DNA of 64,000 nt from Halomonas icarae (GTDB lineage Bacteria > Pseudomonadota > Gammaproteobacteria > Pseudomonadales > Halomonadaceae), in assembly GCF_009901955.1 (NCBI RefSeq), contig NZ_WUTS01000001.1:993034-1057033 (forward strand). Direction: 5' to 3'. Below are positions 19,483 through 28,608 of the stretch, in pieces. Under the pieces are notes generated by a model. That model ran no database searches. It saw only the letters and a program-made list of their open reading frames with translations, and was not told the DNA's origin. A program made the translations under genes and the position numbers. The stretch's first letter is position 1; the number at the start of each line of letters is the position of its first letter.

Positions 19483-20289
19483 TCACTCGCTGTCACAGCC
19501 ATGACGCAGGTAGGCCAGCCAGTAGACTCCGGCGACCAGCAGACTGCCACCGAGAATGTTGCCGACGGTAACCACCGCCAGATTGATGGCCGCACTGCTG
19601 AGCGACACCGCGTCGGGCGCTAGCCAAAACCCCATTGGCAGGAAGAACCAGTTGGCTACCGAGTGCTCGAAGCCCAACGCCACGAATGCGCTGACCGGCA
19701 GCAGAATGCTCAGAAATTTGTCGGTGACGGTATGGCCGCCCATCGCCAGCCATACCGCCAGGCAGACCAGCACGTTGCACAGAATGCCTCGGGCAAAGGC
19801 GGCGAGAGGGGAGAGCTCGGCTTTAACCAGAGCGATTCTGCTCAAGGTTTCGCCAAGGTCGCCCCCGCCGAGGCTCGCCAAGTCGGCCCCTATCGCCAGT
19901 ATGACCGTGCCCAGACAGCCGATCACGTTGCCAAGGTAGACGAGCCACCAGTTACGCAGCAGTTCGCGTCCGCGGATTTCACCGCTCGCCCAGGCCATGG
20001 CGAGCAAGTTGTTTCCGGTGAACAGCTCGGCGCCGGCGATCACCACCAATACCAGCCCCAGACAGAAGGCGAGCCCGCCGAGCAGTCGAGTGACACCGAA
20101 CCCCAACTCGCTTCCGGTGACCACCACGGCAAAGAACAATGCCCCCAGCGAGATGAAGGCTCCCGCTAATACCGCCAGAATCAGCAGGCTCAAGGGATTG
20201 GCGCGAGCCTTGGTGACACCCATTTGAGTCACCCTATGGGCAATCTCACGGGGTTGATAGGCGTCGCTGAACAAGGGGTCCTGATGCAT
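19483..20289 (-). CDS. Formate/nitrite transporter family channel
   Basis: This integral membrane protein of 268 residues belongs to the FocA/NirC pentameric channel family. It has about six helices, the GAELFTGNN motif near residue 88 and the later ILCNVLVCLAVW helix. It passes small monovalent anions such as formate or nitrite; the specificity is not readable. The start is taken at MHQDPL, since the upstream ATG has no ribosome site. It lies directly upstream of the redox kinase gene on the same strand, 54 bp apart, so redox control is plausible. Confidence 0.9.
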   Translation of the reverse strand: MHQDPLFSDAYQPREIAHRVTQMGVTKARANPLSLLILAVLAGAFISLGALFFAVVVTGSELGFGVTRLLGGLAFCLGLVLVVIAGAELFTGNNLLAMAWASGEIRGRELLRNWWLVYLGNVIGCLGTVILAIGADLASLGGGDLGETLSRIALVKAELSPLAAFARGILCNVLVCLAVWLAMGGHTVTDKFLSILLPVSAFVALGFEHSVANWFFLPMGFWLAPDAVSLSSAAINLAVVTVGNILGGSLLVAGVYWLAYLRHGCDSE

Positions 20290-20467
20290 GGTCGAGCCGC
20301 CTTGATGGTCGTGACGTGCTGTGACATTCACTATAGCGGGTCGCGGCTCGCCACGACGTGGCAGTGGTCACGCCATGCCGGTACAATTCCGCGACTAGCC
20401 TCACAACACGCCATCCTCCCTGCGCTCGGCGCGAGCGAGGGTGCGGATCAATCTGCGACGAGACGTA

Positions 20468-22057
20468 ATGCCCAATCCCAATCAGGCCCGTGAAACCGAA
20501 CTGCGACGCACGTTTGCCATTATCAGTCACCCGGATGCGGGTAAGACCACCATCACCGAGAAGATGCTGCTGTTTGGAAATGCCATCCAGATGGCGGGCT
20601 CGGTCAAGAGCAAACGCAACGACCGTCACGCGACCTCCGACTGGATGAAAATGGAGCAGGAGCGTGGCATCTCGGTGACCACCTCGGTGATGCAGTTCCC
20701 CTATGGGGGCCGTGTCGTCAACCTGCTCGATACGCCAGGGCACGAGGACTTTTCCGAGGACACCTACCGCACCCTGACCGCGGTGGACTCGGCGCTGATG
20801 GTGATCGACGGCGCCAAGGGCGTCGAGGCGCGCACCATCAAGCTGATGGAGGTGTGCCGCCTGCGTACCACGCCGATTCTCACCTTCATCAACAAGATGG
20901 ACCGCGATATTCGTGATCCCATCGAGGTGATGGACGAGGTCGAGACGGTGCTCAATATCCAGTGTGCGCCGATGACCTGGCCCATCGGCATGGGTCGGCA
21001 CTTCAAGGGGGTCTACCACCTCTACAACGATACGATCCATCTCTACACTCAGGGGCAGGGCAATCGTATTCCCGATGACAAGCGCATCGAGGGACTCGAC
21101 AATCCCGAAGTGGATGAGTTGCTCGGCGAGGAGCAGGCCGAGGAGTTGCGAATGGAGGTGGAACTGGTACGCGGCGCCTCCCATGAGTTCGATCTGGAGG
21201 CCTATCGTCGTGGCGAGCTGTCGCCGGTCTACTTCGGTACCGCCATGGGCAACTTCGGGGTACGCGAGATGCTCGATGGCTTCGTCGAATATGCGCCGCC
21301 CCCCCAGCCCCGAGAAACCGACGCATGCACCGTCGAGGCAGACGACGGCCGCTTTACCGGTTTCGTGTTCAAGATCCAGGCCAACATGGATCCCAAGCAC
21401 CGTGACCGTATCGCCTTCCTGCGTGTCTGTTCGGGGAAGTACGAGAAGAACATGAAGATGCGCCATGTACGCATCGGCAAGGACGTCAAGATTGCCGATG
21501 CACTGACCTTCATGGCCTCGGACCGTGCCCAGGTGGAGGAAGCCTGGCCCGGGGATATCATCGGCCTTCACAACCATGGCACCATTCAGATCGGCGACAC
21601 CTTTACCCAGGGCGAGGATATGCGCTTCACTGGCATCCCGCACTTCGCCCCCGAGCTCTTCAAGCGTGTGCGTCTCAAGGATCCGCTGAAGATGAAGGCG
21701 TTGCAGAAGGGCCTGCAGCAGCTCTCTGAGGAGGGGGCGACCCAGGTGTTCATGCCGCTGGACAACAACGATCTGATCCTCGGCGCCGTGGGTACCCTGC
21801 AGTTCGATGTGGTCGCCCATCGACTCAAGGAGGAGTACAAGGTCGACTGCGTCTACGAAGGGGTGAACGTCAATACCGCCCGCTGGGTCTACTGTGACGA
21901 TGCGAAGAAACTCGAGGAGTTCAAGCGCAAGGCCAGTGCCAACCTGGCCATCGACGGTGGCGGTTATCTGACCTATATCGCCCCCACCCGGGTCAATCTG
22001 CAGATGACCCAGGAGCGCTGGCCCGAGATCCGCTTCCAGGCGACACGAGAGCACTAA
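20468..22057 (+). CDS. prfC: Peptide chain release factor 3
   Basis: This GTPase of 529 residues recycles RF1/RF2 after termination. G-domain motifs are SHPDAGKTT (P loop, near residue 20), DTPGHEDF (G3) and NKMD (G4), followed by the RF3-specific beta-barrel domains. The start MPNPNQAR is chosen over an in-frame GTG nine codons upstream because RF3 proteins begin this way. tatD follows after 12 bp. Confidence 0.97.
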   Translation: MPNPNQARETELRRTFAIISHPDAGKTTITEKMLLFGNAIQMAGSVKSKRNDRHATSDWMKMEQERGISVTTSVMQFPYGGRVVNLLDTPGHEDFSEDTYRTLTAVDSALMVIDGAKGVEARTIKLMEVCRLRTTPILTFINKMDRDIRDPIEVMDEVETVLNIQCAPMTWPIGMGRHFKGVYHLYNDTIHLYTQGQGNRIPDDKRIEGLDNPEVDELLGEEQAEELRMEVELVRGASHEFDLEAYRRGELSPVYFGTAMGNFGVREMLDGFVEYAPPPQPRETDACTVEADDGRFTGFVFKIQANMDPKHRDRIAFLRVCSGKYEKNMKMRHVRIGKDVKIADALTFMASDRAQVEEAWPGDIIGLHNHGTIQIGDTFTQGEDMRFTGIPHFAPELFKRVRLKDPLKMKALQKGLQQLSEEGATQVFMPLDNNDLILGAVGTLQFDVVAHRLKEEYKVDCVYEGVNVNTARWVYCDDAKKLEEFKRKASANLAIDGGGYLTYIAPTRVNLQMTQERWPEIRFQATREH

Positions 22058-22069
22058 AGCTGGAAGCTT

Positions 22070-22828
22070 ATGTTGATCGACGCTCACTGCCACCTCGATT
22101 TCCCCGCCTTCGACGCCGACCGCGACGCCGTATTCGAGCGGGCGAGCTCCGCGGGAGTGGGGCATTTCGTGATCCCCGGCACCATCCGGGCGCGCTGGGA
22201 CGCGGTGCTGGGAGTAGGCAGGCGTCACGATGTCAGCGTCTGCCTGGGCTTGCACCCCTACTTCATGGAGTCTCACCGTGACTCGGACCTCGATGCTCTG
22301 GCCCAGGCGCTGGATGACAACCCTCAGGTGGTGGCGGTAGGAGAGTGCGGCATTGATGCCCGCTTTCCCGAGACTCTCGAGGCTCAGTGGAAGCTGTTCG
22401 ATGCCCAGCTCAGGTTGGCCAAGGCGAGGAAGCTGCCGGTGGTGATCCACTGCGTGCAGGCCAACGATAAGGTAGCCAAGCGGCTTCGTCAGCTGGCGCT
22501 TCCCGTCGGTGGGCTGATTCACGCCTTCGCCGGCTCCCCCGAACAGGCGGGCCGATTCCTCGAGCTGGGATTCGTCGTCGGGCTGGGAGGAGCAGTCACC
22601 TTCGAGCGGGCCAAGCGTCTGCACCGGGCGGTCGGATCGTTGCCCGATGACGGCTATGTGCTGGAGACCGACAGCCCCGATATGCCGCTGGCCGGCCACC
22701 AGGGGCAGCGTAATGAACCCGCTGCCCTCGTTCAGGTGTGTCGTGCGGTGGCGGCGCTACGTAGCCAATCCCCGGAGTGCGTGGCGGCGAACAGTGCCGC
22801 CAATGCCCGCCGCCTGTTTCGGTTATAG
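22070..22828 (+). CDS. TatD-family metal-dependent hydrolase
   Basis: This 252-residue TIM-barrel hydrolase begins with the metal motif DAHCHLDF and has GECGID, the IHCVQAND histidine and the ETDSPDMPL aspartate. TatD-like enzymes act as 3'-5' exonucleases or D-aminoacyl-tRNA-type hydrolases, and the precise substrate is unsettled. It is likely co-transcribed with prfC, and its stop overlaps the convergent ygfZ stop by 6 bp. Confidence 0.92.
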   Translation: MLIDAHCHLDFPAFDADRDAVFERASSAGVGHFVIPGTIRARWDAVLGVGRRHDVSVCLGLHPYFMESHRDSDLDALAQALDDNPQVVAVGECGIDARFPETLEAQWKLFDAQLRLAKARKLPVVIHCVQANDKVAKRLRQLALPVGGLIHAFAGSPEQAGRFLELGFVVGLGGAVTFERAKRLHRAVGSLPDDGYVLETDSPDMPLAGHQGQRNEPAALVQVCRAVAALRSQSPECVAANSAANARRLFRL

Positions 22829-23857
22829 GGTGGCCAGGGTTTCCGGGTCCAGGCGTTCGACGGGGTAGGGGAGCTTCAGCAGCTTCAGCTTCTGTCCAGC
22901 CACACTCAGCGGGCCCATGTCCTCCTTGGTGCTCATCACCACCAGCACTTCGGCCTGGTCGTAGGCGTCACGCTCCGCCGCGAGCACCTCGCCCACCGAC
23001 TTCTCGCGGCTATCCACTACCGGGCAGCCGATCTCGGGCAAAACCGCTCCCTCGAGCTGGCCGCGCATCGTCCGGCGCTTGACCTGCCCACGGAAGTGGG
23101 CACGTGCCACCACCTCCTGTCCGGTATAGCAGCCCTTCTTGAAGCTGATGCCGCCCAGCGCTTCCCAGTTGATCATCTGGGGCAGCAGGGCGTCGCGATG
23201 CTGGGCGGTCAGCCAGGCTAGGCCCGCTTGGATGTCGTGCAGGCACCAGACCGCGTTGTCTACGGGCGTGGCCTGGTCGACCAGCCGGCGCCAGATCTCG
23301 GTCGCGCGACTCGCAGGGAGTAGGGCCAGCAGCCTCTGGCGGGGGCCTGGATGAGCCAGCAGCTGAGTCTCGGCATCGCCTGACTGGTGCCAGATCGACG
23401 GTGGGGCGACCCCCAGACGTACCTCGGCCAGCGCGCCGGCCTCCTGGCCGACCAGGCCGATCAGGGCGAGATCCTGGCGCGTGGCCAGTTCGACCTTGTA
23501 GAAGACGGCGAACTTGCGCAGATGCTCCGCCAGGGAGTCGACCAGGTCACGATGCATTATCAGTCGGTAGTGCTCTTCTGCCACGCGCAGCAACTGGGCG
23601 TTGGCCAGCATGCGTCCCTTGGGGGTACAGAATACGGTCAGTGGTGCGAAGTCGCCGTCGACCAGAGCGAGTTGAGTGCTTGCCTGGCCCTGCAGGAACT
23701 TCTCGGCGTCAATACCTGTCACGTCGAGTACACCGAACTGTACAAGTGGTGTTACCACCGTACCATCCAGCGCCTGACGTGCGGGGTCCCGAGTGTCGAA
23801 GCGGATACGGTCATCGCTGAGCGGCTCTGCCTCCAGCGCGGAAATCCAGTCGTACAT
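22823..23857 (-). CDS. ygfZ: YgfZ-type folate-binding Fe-S cluster and tRNA-modification protein
   Basis: This 344-residue GcvT-like protein carries the diagnostic KGCYTGQE motif with the conserved cysteine. YgfZ binds tetrahydrofolate and supports Fe-S enzymes such as MiaB. The fold relates to the glycine-cleavage T-protein, but the motif distinguishes it from GcvT, so it does not fill the gcvT gap of the first region. It converges on tatD with a 6-bp overlap of the stops. Confidence 0.94.
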   Translation of the reverse strand: MYDWISALEAEPLSDDRIRFDTRDPARQALDGTVVTPLVQFGVLDVTGIDAEKFLQGQASTQLALVDGDFAPLTVFCTPKGRMLANAQLLRVAEEHYRLIMHRDLVDSLAEHLRKFAVFYKVELATRQDLALIGLVGQEAGALAEVRLGVAPPSIWHQSGDAETQLLAHPGPRQRLLALLPASRATEIWRRLVDQATPVDNAVWCLHDIQAGLAWLTAQHRDALLPQMINWEALGGISFKKGCYTGQEVVARAHFRGQVKRRTMRGQLEGAVLPEIGCPVVDSREKSVGEVLAAERDAYDQAEVLVVMSTKEDMGPLSVAGQKLKLLKLPYPVERLDPETLATL

Positions 23858-23997
23858 GTGGGCCTCATCGTGTCAGGGAAATATCGGAATACTCCAATAC
23901 ATTTGGGCAGGGAAGCGACATTGCAACCACTGCTGACCTGGAGGGGTCATGTTAGAATCCAGACGTTATTCACGCCAGGCAATCCGGGAGTCAGGTC

Positions 23998-24195
23998 ATG
24001 GCCCATCAATCGCTGAGCTTCGAGGGCGTTACCGACGCCGATCAGGTTAACCGCATCACGACCGCGTTGATGATGCTCGACGGCGTCGAAAGCGCGGAAG
24101 TTGGACGTCACGGCGCCGAGGTGGAGGGGCGCGCTCGGCGTGAGGCGCTGATCAAGGCGGTCGAAGCGCTGAAACTTCCGATCCGGGTCAAATGA
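23998..24195 (+). CDS. Small HMA-fold-like protein without the CxxC metal site
   Basis: This 65-residue protein has a ferredoxin-like beta-alpha-beta layout typical of heavy-metal-associated domains (GVTDADQVNRITTALMMLDG, then SAEVGRHGAEVEG). It has no cysteine at all, so it cannot bind copper in the usual way. It sits 16 bp upstream of an OsmC-family gene, so the two are probably translated as a unit. Function is unknown. Confidence 0.7.
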   Translation: MAHQSLSFEGVTDADQVNRITTALMMLDGVESAEVGRHGAEVEGRARREALIKAVEALKLPIRVK

Positions 24196-24211
24196 GCAGG
24201 GAGCCATAGGC

Positions 24212-24628
24212 ATGAAGAAGACCATTGAGATTCAGAGCATACGCAACCATATCTTTCGACAGAGGGTCGAGCTCGATGGCTTCGAGGAACTGTTCGTCGA
24301 CGTGCCACAAGCCTATGGTGGCGAGGGAACGGCTCCCGATCCTCATGACTACTTCGACCTGTCACTGGGTGCCTGCAAGGCGATCACCTCGCTGATGTAT
24401 GCCCGGCGCAAGGCGTGGCCCCTCGAGGGAATCAGCGTCAAGGTGCACCGAGATGACAGCCAGGAGCGCCAGGGCACCTATCGGCTCGATGTCGAGATGC
24501 AGTTTCATGGCATCATCGACCCCGAGCAGGTCGCTCGGCTCGAGGAGATCAGCCACAAGTGCCCCATCCACCGGCTGATGACCAGCTCCACCGTGGAAGT
24601 GAGCACCCGCGCCGTGACCCCGGCCTGA
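24212..24628 (+). CDS. OsmC-family protein (YhfA-like)
   Basis: This 138-residue OsmC/Ohr-fold protein has two conserved cysteines, in LGACKAIT and SHKCPIHRLM, with the acidic Glu-rich strand between. This layout matches the redox-active thiol-peroxidase-type OsmC proteins, and the YhfA branch in particular. It follows the HMA-like gene by 16 bp. The natural substrate is unknown. Confidence 0.88.
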   Translation: MKKTIEIQSIRNHIFRQRVELDGFEELFVDVPQAYGGEGTAPDPHDYFDLSLGACKAITSLMYARRKAWPLEGISVKVHRDDSQERQGTYRLDVEMQFHGIIDPEQVARLEEISHKCPIHRLMTSSTVEVSTRAVTPA

Positions 24629-24687
24629 TATCCGGGTCATCCATCTAACGCCGGCTGTGCAAGGCGCCGAACCAACCCGGAGAGAGC

Positions 24688-26709
24688 ATGAGCAAGCCCT
24701 TTCGCCTCGCCTCGAAGTTTCAGCCCGCCGGCGATCAGCCGGCGGCCATTGATGCTCTGGTAGGAGGTCTTGAGGCGGGGTTGGCCCATCAGACCCTGCT
24801 TGGGGTCACGGGATCCGGCAAGACCTTCACCATGGCCAATGTTGTCGAGCGGCTGCAGCGCCCGACCATCGTCATGGCGCCCAACAAGACCCTGGCGGCC
24901 CAGCTCTATGGCGAATTCAAGGCCTTCTTTCCTGACAACGCCGTGGAGTACTTCGTCTCCTATTACGACTACTATCAGCCCGAGGCCTACGTACCCTCCT
25001 CGGATACCTTTATCGAGAAGGATGCCTCGATCAACGACCATATCGAGCAGATGCGGCTCTCCGCCACCAAGGCCCTGCTCGAGCGTCGTGATGCATTGAT
25101 CGTGGTCTCGGTATCGGCGATCTACGGCCTGGGCGACCCCGACCAGTATCTCAAGATGCGCCTGCACTTCACCCGAGGTGAGCTGATCGATCAGCGCAAG
25201 TTCCTGCGTCGCCTGGCCGAGCTGCAATACACGCGCAACGACCTCGATTTCAAGCGCGGTACCTATCGAGTGCGCGGCGACGTTATCGATGTCTTTCCGG
25301 CAGATGCCGAGGATGAGGCGGTGCGCGTCGAGCTGTTCGACGACGAGATCGATTCGATTCGTCTCTTCGACCCGCTGACCGGCGAGGTGCGTGGCCAGCT
25401 GCCACGCATGACCATCTACCCCAAGTCCCATTATGTGACGCCCAGAGAGACCATCCTGGGGGCCATCGACCAGATCAAGGCCGAGCTCGCCGAGCGCCTC
25501 GAGTGGCTGAGAAAGCATGAGCGACTGGTGGAGGCCCAGCGCCTGGAGCAGCGTACCCTGTACGACATCGAGATGATGCTGGAGCTCGGCTACTGCAATG
25601 GCATCGAGAACTACTCCCGCTATCTGTCGGGCCGCAATCCCGGGGAGCCGCCGCCCACCTTCTTCGACTATCTTCCCGATGACTCTCTGCTGCTTATTGA
25701 TGAGAGTCACGTCAGCGTTCCCCAGGTCGGGGGCATGTACAAGGGCGATCGCTCGCGCAAGGAGACCCTGGTGGAGTACGGCTTTCGCCTGCCCTCCGCC
25801 CTCGACAACCGCCCCATGAAGTTCGAGGAGTGGGAGGCCATCTCGCCCCAGACCATCTTCGTGTCGGCGACACCGGGCCCCTATGAGGCCGAGCACGCCG
25901 GGAGTGTCGTTGAGCAGGTGGTGCGCCCCACCGGCCTGCTCGACCCCGAGCTGGAGGTGCGCCCGGCCACTACCCAGGTGGACGACCTGCTTTCCGAGAT
26001 CCAACTGCGTGCCGCCGCCGGCGAGAGGGTGCTGGTCACGACCCTGACCAAGCGCATGGCCGAGGATCTCACCGAGTACTTGGATGAACATGGCGTGCGC
26101 GTGCGCTACCTGCACTCGGATATCGATACCGTGGAGCGGGTGGAGATCATTCGCGACCTGCGCCTGGGCAAGTTCGACGTGCTGGTCGGTATCAACCTGT
26201 TGCGCGAGGGCCTGGACATTCCGGAGGTCTCCCTGGTGGCGATCCTGGATGCCGACAAGGAGGGGTTCCTGCGCAACGAACGGTCGCTGATCCAGACCAT
26301 CGGGCGGGCGGCACGCAACGCCAATGGTCGCGCCATTCTTTACGCTGACAGGGTCACCGACTCCATGCGTCGCGCCATGCAGGAAACGGAGCGGCGTCGT
26401 GCCAAGCAGATCGCCTTCAACGAGGAGCACGGGATTACGCCCCAAACGGTGACCCGCTCGGTGGCGGATATTCTCGAGGCGGCCCAGACTCCCGGCAAGA
26501 AGGGCAAGGGACGTCGCGGTGAGCGCAAGGTTGCCGAATCGGCGGCCGTGTATGATCCCGCCGAGCTCTCGCCACAGGAGTTGTTGCGTGAACTGACGCG
26601 GGTGGAGGATGCGATGTTCGAGGCCGCTCAGAACCTCGAGTTCGAGGAGGCCGCGCGTCTGCGCGACCGTCTGAATGATCTGAAGGAGCGCCAGCTCGCC
26701 CTGGGCTAG
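24688..26709 (+). CDS. uvrB: UvrABC excision nuclease subunit B
   Basis: This 673-residue DNA-damage recognition helicase of nucleotide excision repair has Walker [11 protein letters not shown] near residue 40, the beta-hairpin segment [10 protein letters not shown] used for strand insertion, and LLIDESH (Walker B). It also has the superfamily 2 motif QTIGRAARN and a C-terminal UVR coiled coil that binds UvrC. No partner uvr gene is near. The start ATG follows GGAGAG. Confidence 0.98.
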   Translation: MSKPFRLASKFQPAGDQPAAIDALVGGLEAGLAHQTLLGVTGSGKTFTMANVVERLQRPTIVMAPNKTLAAQLYGEFKAFFPDNAVEYFVSYYDYYQPEAYVPSSDTFIEKDASINDHIEQMRLSATKALLERRDALIVVSVSAIYGLGDPDQYLKMRLHFTRGELIDQRKFLRRLAELQYTRNDLDFKRGTYRVRGDVIDVFPADAEDEAVRVELFDDEIDSIRLFDPLTGEVRGQLPRMTIYPKSHYVTPRETILGAIDQIKAELAERLEWLRKHERLVEAQRLEQRTLYDIEMMLELGYCNGIENYSRYLSGRNPGEPPPTFFDYLPDDSLLLIDESHVSVPQVGGMYKGDRSRKETLVEYGFRLPSALDNRPMKFEEWEAISPQTIFVSATPGPYEAEHAGSVVEQVVRPTGLLDPELEVRPATTQVDDLLSEIQLRAAAGERVLVTTLTKRMAEDLTEYLDEHGVRVRYLHSDIDTVERVEIIRDLRLGKFDVLVGINLLREGLDIPEVSLVAILDADKEGFLRNERSLIQTIGRAARNANGRAILYADRVTDSMRRAMQETERRRAKQIAFNEEHGITPQTVTRSVADILEAAQTPGKKGKGRRGERKVAESAAVYDPAELSPQELLRELTRVEDAMFEAAQNLEFEEAARLRDRLNDLKERQLALG

Positions 26710-26772
26710 GGCACCAGAGCAGTGCCCGGCTCCCCCCCAAGCGATGGGCTGGAAGCTAGGGGGATTTTCAGA

Positions 26773-26808
26773 TTTATACCGTTATCTGAGCTTGGTATAA
26801 ATAGATAA
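26773..26808. promoter_or_regulatory. Two interleaved inverted repeats upstream of fumarase
   Basis: TTTATACC (26773-26780) is inverted as GGTATAAA (26794-26801), and TTATCT (26782-26787) as AGATAA (26803-26808). This AT-rich patch lies about 45 bp upstream of the -10 hexamer of the fumarase gene, so it could be a binding site for a dimeric regulator. The regulator is not identified. Confidence 0.4.
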
Positions 26809-26850
26809 TTGCCTGATGTGCCGGTAATGTCGGCAGGGGGTGGGGTAGGG

Positions 26851-26856
26851 TATAAT
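26851..26856 (+). promoter_or_regulatory. Consensus -10 hexamer of the fumarase promoter
   Basis: TATAAT occurs exactly, preceded by GGGTAGGG and lying about 80 bp upstream of the fumarase start. The matching -35 region (about 26828-26833) is a poor hexamer, which suggests that an activator or UP element helps. Confidence 0.5.
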
Positions 26857-26936
26857 GCTCGCGTTTCAGCCCGCTTACCGGCAGTGATATAGCGCCGGGG
26901 TGCGGGCATGCCGACAAGCCGAGGAGCTTCTTGCCC

Positions 26937-28442
26937 ATGACCGTGATTCGTCAGGATGACCTGATCCAGAGCGTTGCCGATGCGCTGCAGTATATCTCCT
27001 ACTACCACCCCAAGGATTTCATCGATGCCATGGCCCAGGCCTATGAGCGCGAGGAGAATCCTGCGGCCAAGGATGCCATCGCCCAGATCCTGATCAACTC
27101 GCGCATGTGCGCCATGGGACACCGTCCTATCTGCCAGGACACCGGCATCGTCACCGTCTTCCTGCATGTGGGCATGAATGTTCGCTGGGAAGCCGAGATG
27201 AGCCTCGATGACATGGTCAACGAGGGCGTCCGTCGCGCCTACCAGCTCCCCGATAACGTGCTGCGCGCCTCGGTCCTGGCCGATCCTGACGGCACCCGCC
27301 GAAATACCGGCGACAACACGCCGGCGATCATTCATCACAAGATTGTGCCGGGGGATCGCGTCGAGGTGCATGTGGCCGCCAAGGGCGGGGGTAGCGAAGC
27401 GAAGTCCAAGTTCGCCATGCTCAACCCGTCCGACAGTGTGGTCGACTGGGTCATGGAGCAGCTGCCCAAGATGGGGGCAGGGTGGTGCCCACCGGGAATG
27501 CTCGGCATTGGCATCGGCGGCACCGCGGAGAAGGCGATGGAGATTGCCAAGGAGGCGCTTCTCGACCCCATCGATATCCAGGAGTTGCAGGCCCGTGGTG
27601 CCGCCAACCGTGCCGAGGAGCTACGCCTTGAGCTGTTCGACCGCGTCAATCGGAGTGGCATCGGCGCCCAGGGGCTGGGTGGCCTGACCACGGTGCTGGA
27701 CATCAAGGTCAAGGATTACCCCACCCACGCGGCTAACAAGCCGGTGGCCATCATTCCCAACTGCGCCGCGACTCGCCACGCCCACTTCAGCCTGGATGGC
27801 AGCGGTCCGGCCTCACTGCCGGCGCCGAAGCTAGAGGACTGGCCCGAGGTCACGCGGGAGGCAGGGGATAACGTCAGGCGTGTCGACCTCGACAACATCA
27901 CACCGGAAGAAGTGCAGACCTGGCAGCCGGGTGACACCCTGCTGCTAAACGGCAAGCTGCTCACCGGTCGTGACGCGGCACACAAGCGCATGGTCGACAT
28001 GATCGCCAAGGGTGAGCCACTGCCCGTGGACATGAAGGGTCGCTTCATCTACTACGTTGGGCCGGTGGATCCGGTTGGCGACGAGGTGGTGGGACCGGCC
28101 GGCCCCACCACCGCCACCCGCATGGACAAGTTCACACGCACCATGCTCGAGGAGACCGGCCTGATGGGCATGGTCGGCAAGGCCGAACGCGGTGAAGCCG
28201 CCATCGAGGCCATCCGCGACAACAAGGCGGTCTACCTGATGGCAGTGGGGGGCTCCGCCTATCTGGTGGCTCAAGCGATCAAGAAGGCTCGCGTGGTGGG
28301 TTTCGAGGACCTTGGCATGGAGGCCATCTATGAGTTCGAGGTGGAGGACATGCCGGTGACCGTCGCGGTCGACAGCCAGGGCACCTCGGTCCATCAGACG
28401 GGGCCCGCCAAGTGGAAGGAGATCATCGCCGAGCGCGCCTGA
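26937..28442 (+). CDS. fumA: Fumarate hydratase, class I ([4Fe-4S])
   Basis: This 501-residue single-chain class I fumarase interconverts fumarate and malate in the TCA cycle. Cysteines that can ligate the 4Fe-4S cluster are in GHRPICQDTG, AGWCPPGM and IPNCAATRH. The N-terminal alpha and C-terminal beta parts are fused, as in FumA/FumB. ATG 26937 is used; a TTG two codons earlier is possible, with GAGGAG at 26921. The gene has its own promoter-like region and a hairpin after the stop. Such fumarases are oxygen- and iron-sensitive. Confidence 0.95.
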   Translation: MTVIRQDDLIQSVADALQYISYYHPKDFIDAMAQAYEREENPAAKDAIAQILINSRMCAMGHRPICQDTGIVTVFLHVGMNVRWEAEMSLDDMVNEGVRRAYQLPDNVLRASVLADPDGTRRNTGDNTPAIIHHKIVPGDRVEVHVAAKGGGSEAKSKFAMLNPSDSVVDWVMEQLPKMGAGWCPPGMLGIGIGGTAEKAMEIAKEALLDPIDIQELQARGAANRAEELRLELFDRVNRSGIGAQGLGGLTTVLDIKVKDYPTHAANKPVAIIPNCAATRHAHFSLDGSGPASLPAPKLEDWPEVTREAGDNVRRVDLDNITPEEVQTWQPGDTLLLNGKLLTGRDAAHKRMVDMIAKGEPLPVDMKGRFIYYVGPVDPVGDEVVGPAGPTTATRMDKFTRTMLEETGLMGMVGKAERGEAAIEAIRDNKAVYLMAVGGSAYLVAQAIKKARVVGFEDLGMEAIYEFEVEDMPVTVAVDSQGTSVHQTGPAKWKEIIAERA

Positions 28443-28460
28443 GGCCTGACGATGGATCCT

Positions 28461-28488
28461 GGCGGCCCTGCCTCTTGGCGGGGCCGCC
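28461..28488 (+). terminator. Terminator-like hairpin after fumarase
   Basis: GGCGGCCC (28461-28468) pairs with GGGCCGCC (28481-28488) around a 12-nt loop, followed by GTCGTTTGGG. It starts 18 bp after the fumA stop. The T-tract is short. Confidence 0.55.
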
Positions 28489-28608
28489 GTCGTTTGGGTA
28501 TGCTGACCCCCCACAAGGTGTTGCGGGAATCTCCCTCGCGAAGGCGTGGGCTCGCGCCATCACAGCCGGCGCAGCCGGCGACGAGTGTTTCTTTTGCAGG
28601 GAGAGTTC

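Noticed and set aside
20246..22699. A very long open frame on the minus strand across prfC and tatD
   Set aside because: It is antisense to two well-recognised genes and its product shows no family motif. High-GC genomes produce such frames by codon bias.
24637..26445. Long minus-strand frame opposite uvrB
   Set aside because: It is antisense to an unmistakable uvrB and looks like a compositional artefact.
26773..26808. RNA pseudoknot formed by the interleaved repeats before fumarase
   Set aside because: Only one base separates the third and fourth arms, too short to cross an 8-bp helix, so a DNA operator is more likely.
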